Source: Mycoplasmopsis edwardii (GTDB lineage: Bacteria; Bacillota_I; Bacilli_A; Mycoplasmatales; Metamycoplasmataceae). Taken from it: a DNA stretch of 64,000 nt. Below, one piece after another: positions 62,537-64,000 of the stretch. Position numbers and translations under genes: made by a program. The stretch spans positions 62,001 to 126,000 of the forward strand of contig NZ_LS991951.1 of the NCBI RefSeq assembly GCF_900476105.1, read 5' to 3'. The notes beneath the pieces are model-generated. The model was not told where the DNA came from, did not search any database, and worked only from the letters and a program-made list of their open reading frames with translations. Within the stretch, counting starts at the first letter, position 1. The number at the start of each line of letters is the position of its first letter.

Positions 62537-63115
62537 TTAGTTTTGATCTAACTTATGATATATATCGCTTAGTTTGAACTTTCAAATTCCTAACTGTTTT
62601 ATTTTGGCACTTTCTTGTTGCTGTATTAAAGTTTTATGAAAGTTGTACATTTCTTGTGTTTTGGTGTAAAACATTTTATTTGGCGAATGAGATTGTATGA
62701 ATGCAACTCTTGCAAATCCTTGCGCAATTAACTCTTCATTTAGGGAAGGATTTTTATTGTTGAGGTAAAGTATTGCAACGGTTCTATTATACTGATCACT
62801 TGTTATTCGCTTTAGATAAATCATATTAGAATTGTCTTTTAATCTCATTATTACATAATTTTTTGCTATATTTGCATGGATATTTTCATACTTTGCTAAT
62901 TCGTTTTCATTAACATTTTTCTTCAATGTTTCTGGTGTATCAATACCATAAAACCGTATAGTTTCTGCCTTGTTATTCTCATTTTTAAGAACTATAGTAT
63001 CACCATCAAGAACTTTTAACACTTGCATTTTGGTGTTTTGTTCATTGAATGTAAATGAACAAGAAATTGAAGGTATAGAGATAAATAACAATAATGTTAG
63101 GATTAATCATTTCAT
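62537..63115 (-). CDS. Secreted lipoprotein nuclease, staphylococcal-nuclease type
   Basis: Protein of 192 residues. The lipoprotein signal ends in IPSISC with Cys19, so the enzyme sits outside the cell. The SNase core has VLDGDTIVL and RFYGIDTPET (metal and phosphate ligands), DQYNRTVAILYL (the active-site Arg region) and NEELIAQGFARVA. It should degrade host DNA or RNA to nucleotides for uptake, as surface nucleases of other mycoplasmas do. Under the standard code the start would be missed because the third codon is TGA (Trp). Confidence 0.88.
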
Positions 63116-63149
63116 ATATTTTAATGATATAGTTAATAAAAATGTGAAC

Positions 63150-63174
63150 AAAAAAAGCACCAAAAGGTGCCTTT
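63150..63174 (-). terminator. Terminator after fba
   Basis: On the minus strand AAAGGCACC-TTTT-GGTGCTTT is followed by a T run. Confidence 0.85.
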
Positions 63175-63186
63175 AATTATGATTAA

Positions 63187-64000
63187 TTATGCTTTGTTGT
63201 TTGAACCAAATTCATGAATTTTTTCTTTAACAGTTTCACACATTGCTTCAAATCCTGGTTTGTAAAGTTTACGTGGGTCAAAGTTTTTGCCTTCTAAGTC
63301 TTTACCACTTAAAATGTATTCTCTTAAGGCTTTGTGGTTAGCTTGTTGTAATTCTGTGTTAACGTTAATTTTTGTAACACCTAAACTAATAGCTTTTTTA
63401 ATTTGTTCTGTTGGAATACCACTTCCACCATGTAAAACAATTCCAATACCTGCTGCTGCAGAAATTTCTTGTAATTTATCAAAGTTTAATGATTCTCATG
63501 AAGCTGGGTATGGACCATGAATGTTTCCAATACCTGCTGCTAAAACATCGATTCCTAATTGTGAGATTTTTCTTGCTTCTTCTGGATCTGCAAATTCTCC
63601 GTTACCAACAATACCATCTTCTTCACCACCGATTGTACCAACTTCAGCTTCGAATGACATATTTTTAGATTTAGCTAATTCAACTAATTCTCTTGTTTTT
63701 GTGTAGTTTTCTTCAAATGGGAAGTGTGATCCATCAAACATTAATGATGTATATCCATCTGTTTCAATAGCTTTTTTAGCACCTTCATATGATCCATGGT
63801 CTAAATGTAAAGCAACTGGAACTGTGATGTTTAAGTCATTAATTAAACCTAAAACCATTCCACTTACAACGTTAAAACCACCCATGTATTTAACTGCACC
63901 TTCACTTGTTGCTATGATGATTGGTGATTTTTCTTTTTCTGCTGTTAATAAAGCAGCTTTTGCTCATTCTAAGTTATTGATGTTAATGTGAGGGATAGCA
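63187..64000 (-). CDS. fba: Class II fructose-bisphosphate aldolase, N terminus outside the window
   Basis: Splits fructose 1,6-bisphosphate into two triose phosphates in glycolysis. Over 270 residues are visible; the start lies beyond the right edge. Zinc and catalytic motifs are VALHLDHGSYEG (Asp and His), EAEVGTIGGEEDG (Glu region), AAGIGNIHGPYP (His), VLHGGSGIPTEQI (His), and INVNTELQQA. Its presence confirms a working glycolytic pathway. It is transcribed alone or as the last gene of its unit, with a terminator behind it. Confidence 0.96.

Overview
The window is AT-rich bacterial DNA read with the Mycoplasma code: TGA falls at conserved Trp positions in almost every gene (Cas9, NusA, EngB, LepA, PepO, GyrB). 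Gene content points to the Mollicutes, and the close likeness of Cas9 to what I recall of Mycoplasma canis Cas9 suggests a Mycoplasmopsis species of the hominis/synoviae/canis type. This placement is inferred from memory, not from a database search.

Layout. 1-6.4 kb: end of metK, then a very large secreted PI-PLC-like surface protein broken by one in-frame TAA. 6.5-12.9 kb: a complete type II-A CRISPR locus (cas9, tracrRNA, cas1, cas2, csn2, an eight-spacer array and its terminator). 12.9-13.4 kb: a glucose-type EIIA gene with a homopolymer frameshift. 13.6-18.4 kb: rimP-nusA-rnpM-infB, with apt behind it. 18.5-24.2 kb (minus strand): a membrane protein broken by an in-frame TAA, and the tightly overlapped group pta-ackA-coaD-engB-surface protein. 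24.4-31 kb: azoreductase, a lipoprotein metalloprotease, a DUF402 phosphatase, an IS3-type remnant, a lipoprotein, and recO. 31-37.8 kb: asp23-like, fakA, plsX, rnc, smc. 37.8-46.7 kb: lipoproteins, rsuA, rpiB, a PD-(D/E)XK-like nuclease, a dNMP-kinase-like protein, a degenerate PTS EIIB-EIIA protein, tmRNA and smpB, a YitT-like membrane protein, and a broken lipoprotein gene. 46.7-50.4 kb: the p37-p29-p69 ABC importer operon under a TPP riboswitch. 51-57 kb: lepA, pepO, a degenerate Fic/Doc-like protein, an RpiR regulator, then five tRNA genes (Asn, Glu, Val, Thr, Leu). 58-64 kb: a BI-1-like membrane protein, an abundant-looking coiled-coil protein with no internal Met, gyrB, a lipoprotein nuclease, and class II aldolase (cut by the window end).

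How it fits together. The metabolic genes suit a glycolytic parasite that makes ATP by substrate-level phosphorylation (Fba, RpiB, Pta-AckA), takes up exogenous fatty acids (FakA, PlsX), salvages purines (Apt, nucleases, kinase) and imports thiamine phosphates (p37 operon). Four genes are broken by single small changes: two in-frame TAA codons and two 7-nt homopolymer shifts. This suggests ongoing decay, slippage-based switching, or sequence error.

The observations I rate most interesting are: the TPP riboswitch with a readable Shine-Dalgarno sequestration switch; the tracrRNA terminator abutting cas1, which has no ribosome binding site; CRISPR repeat variation confined to the predicted bulge of the repeat:anti-repeat duplex; and a PTS EIIB-EIIA-like protein that has lost all its phospho-acceptor residues but gained a Cys-rich N terminus.
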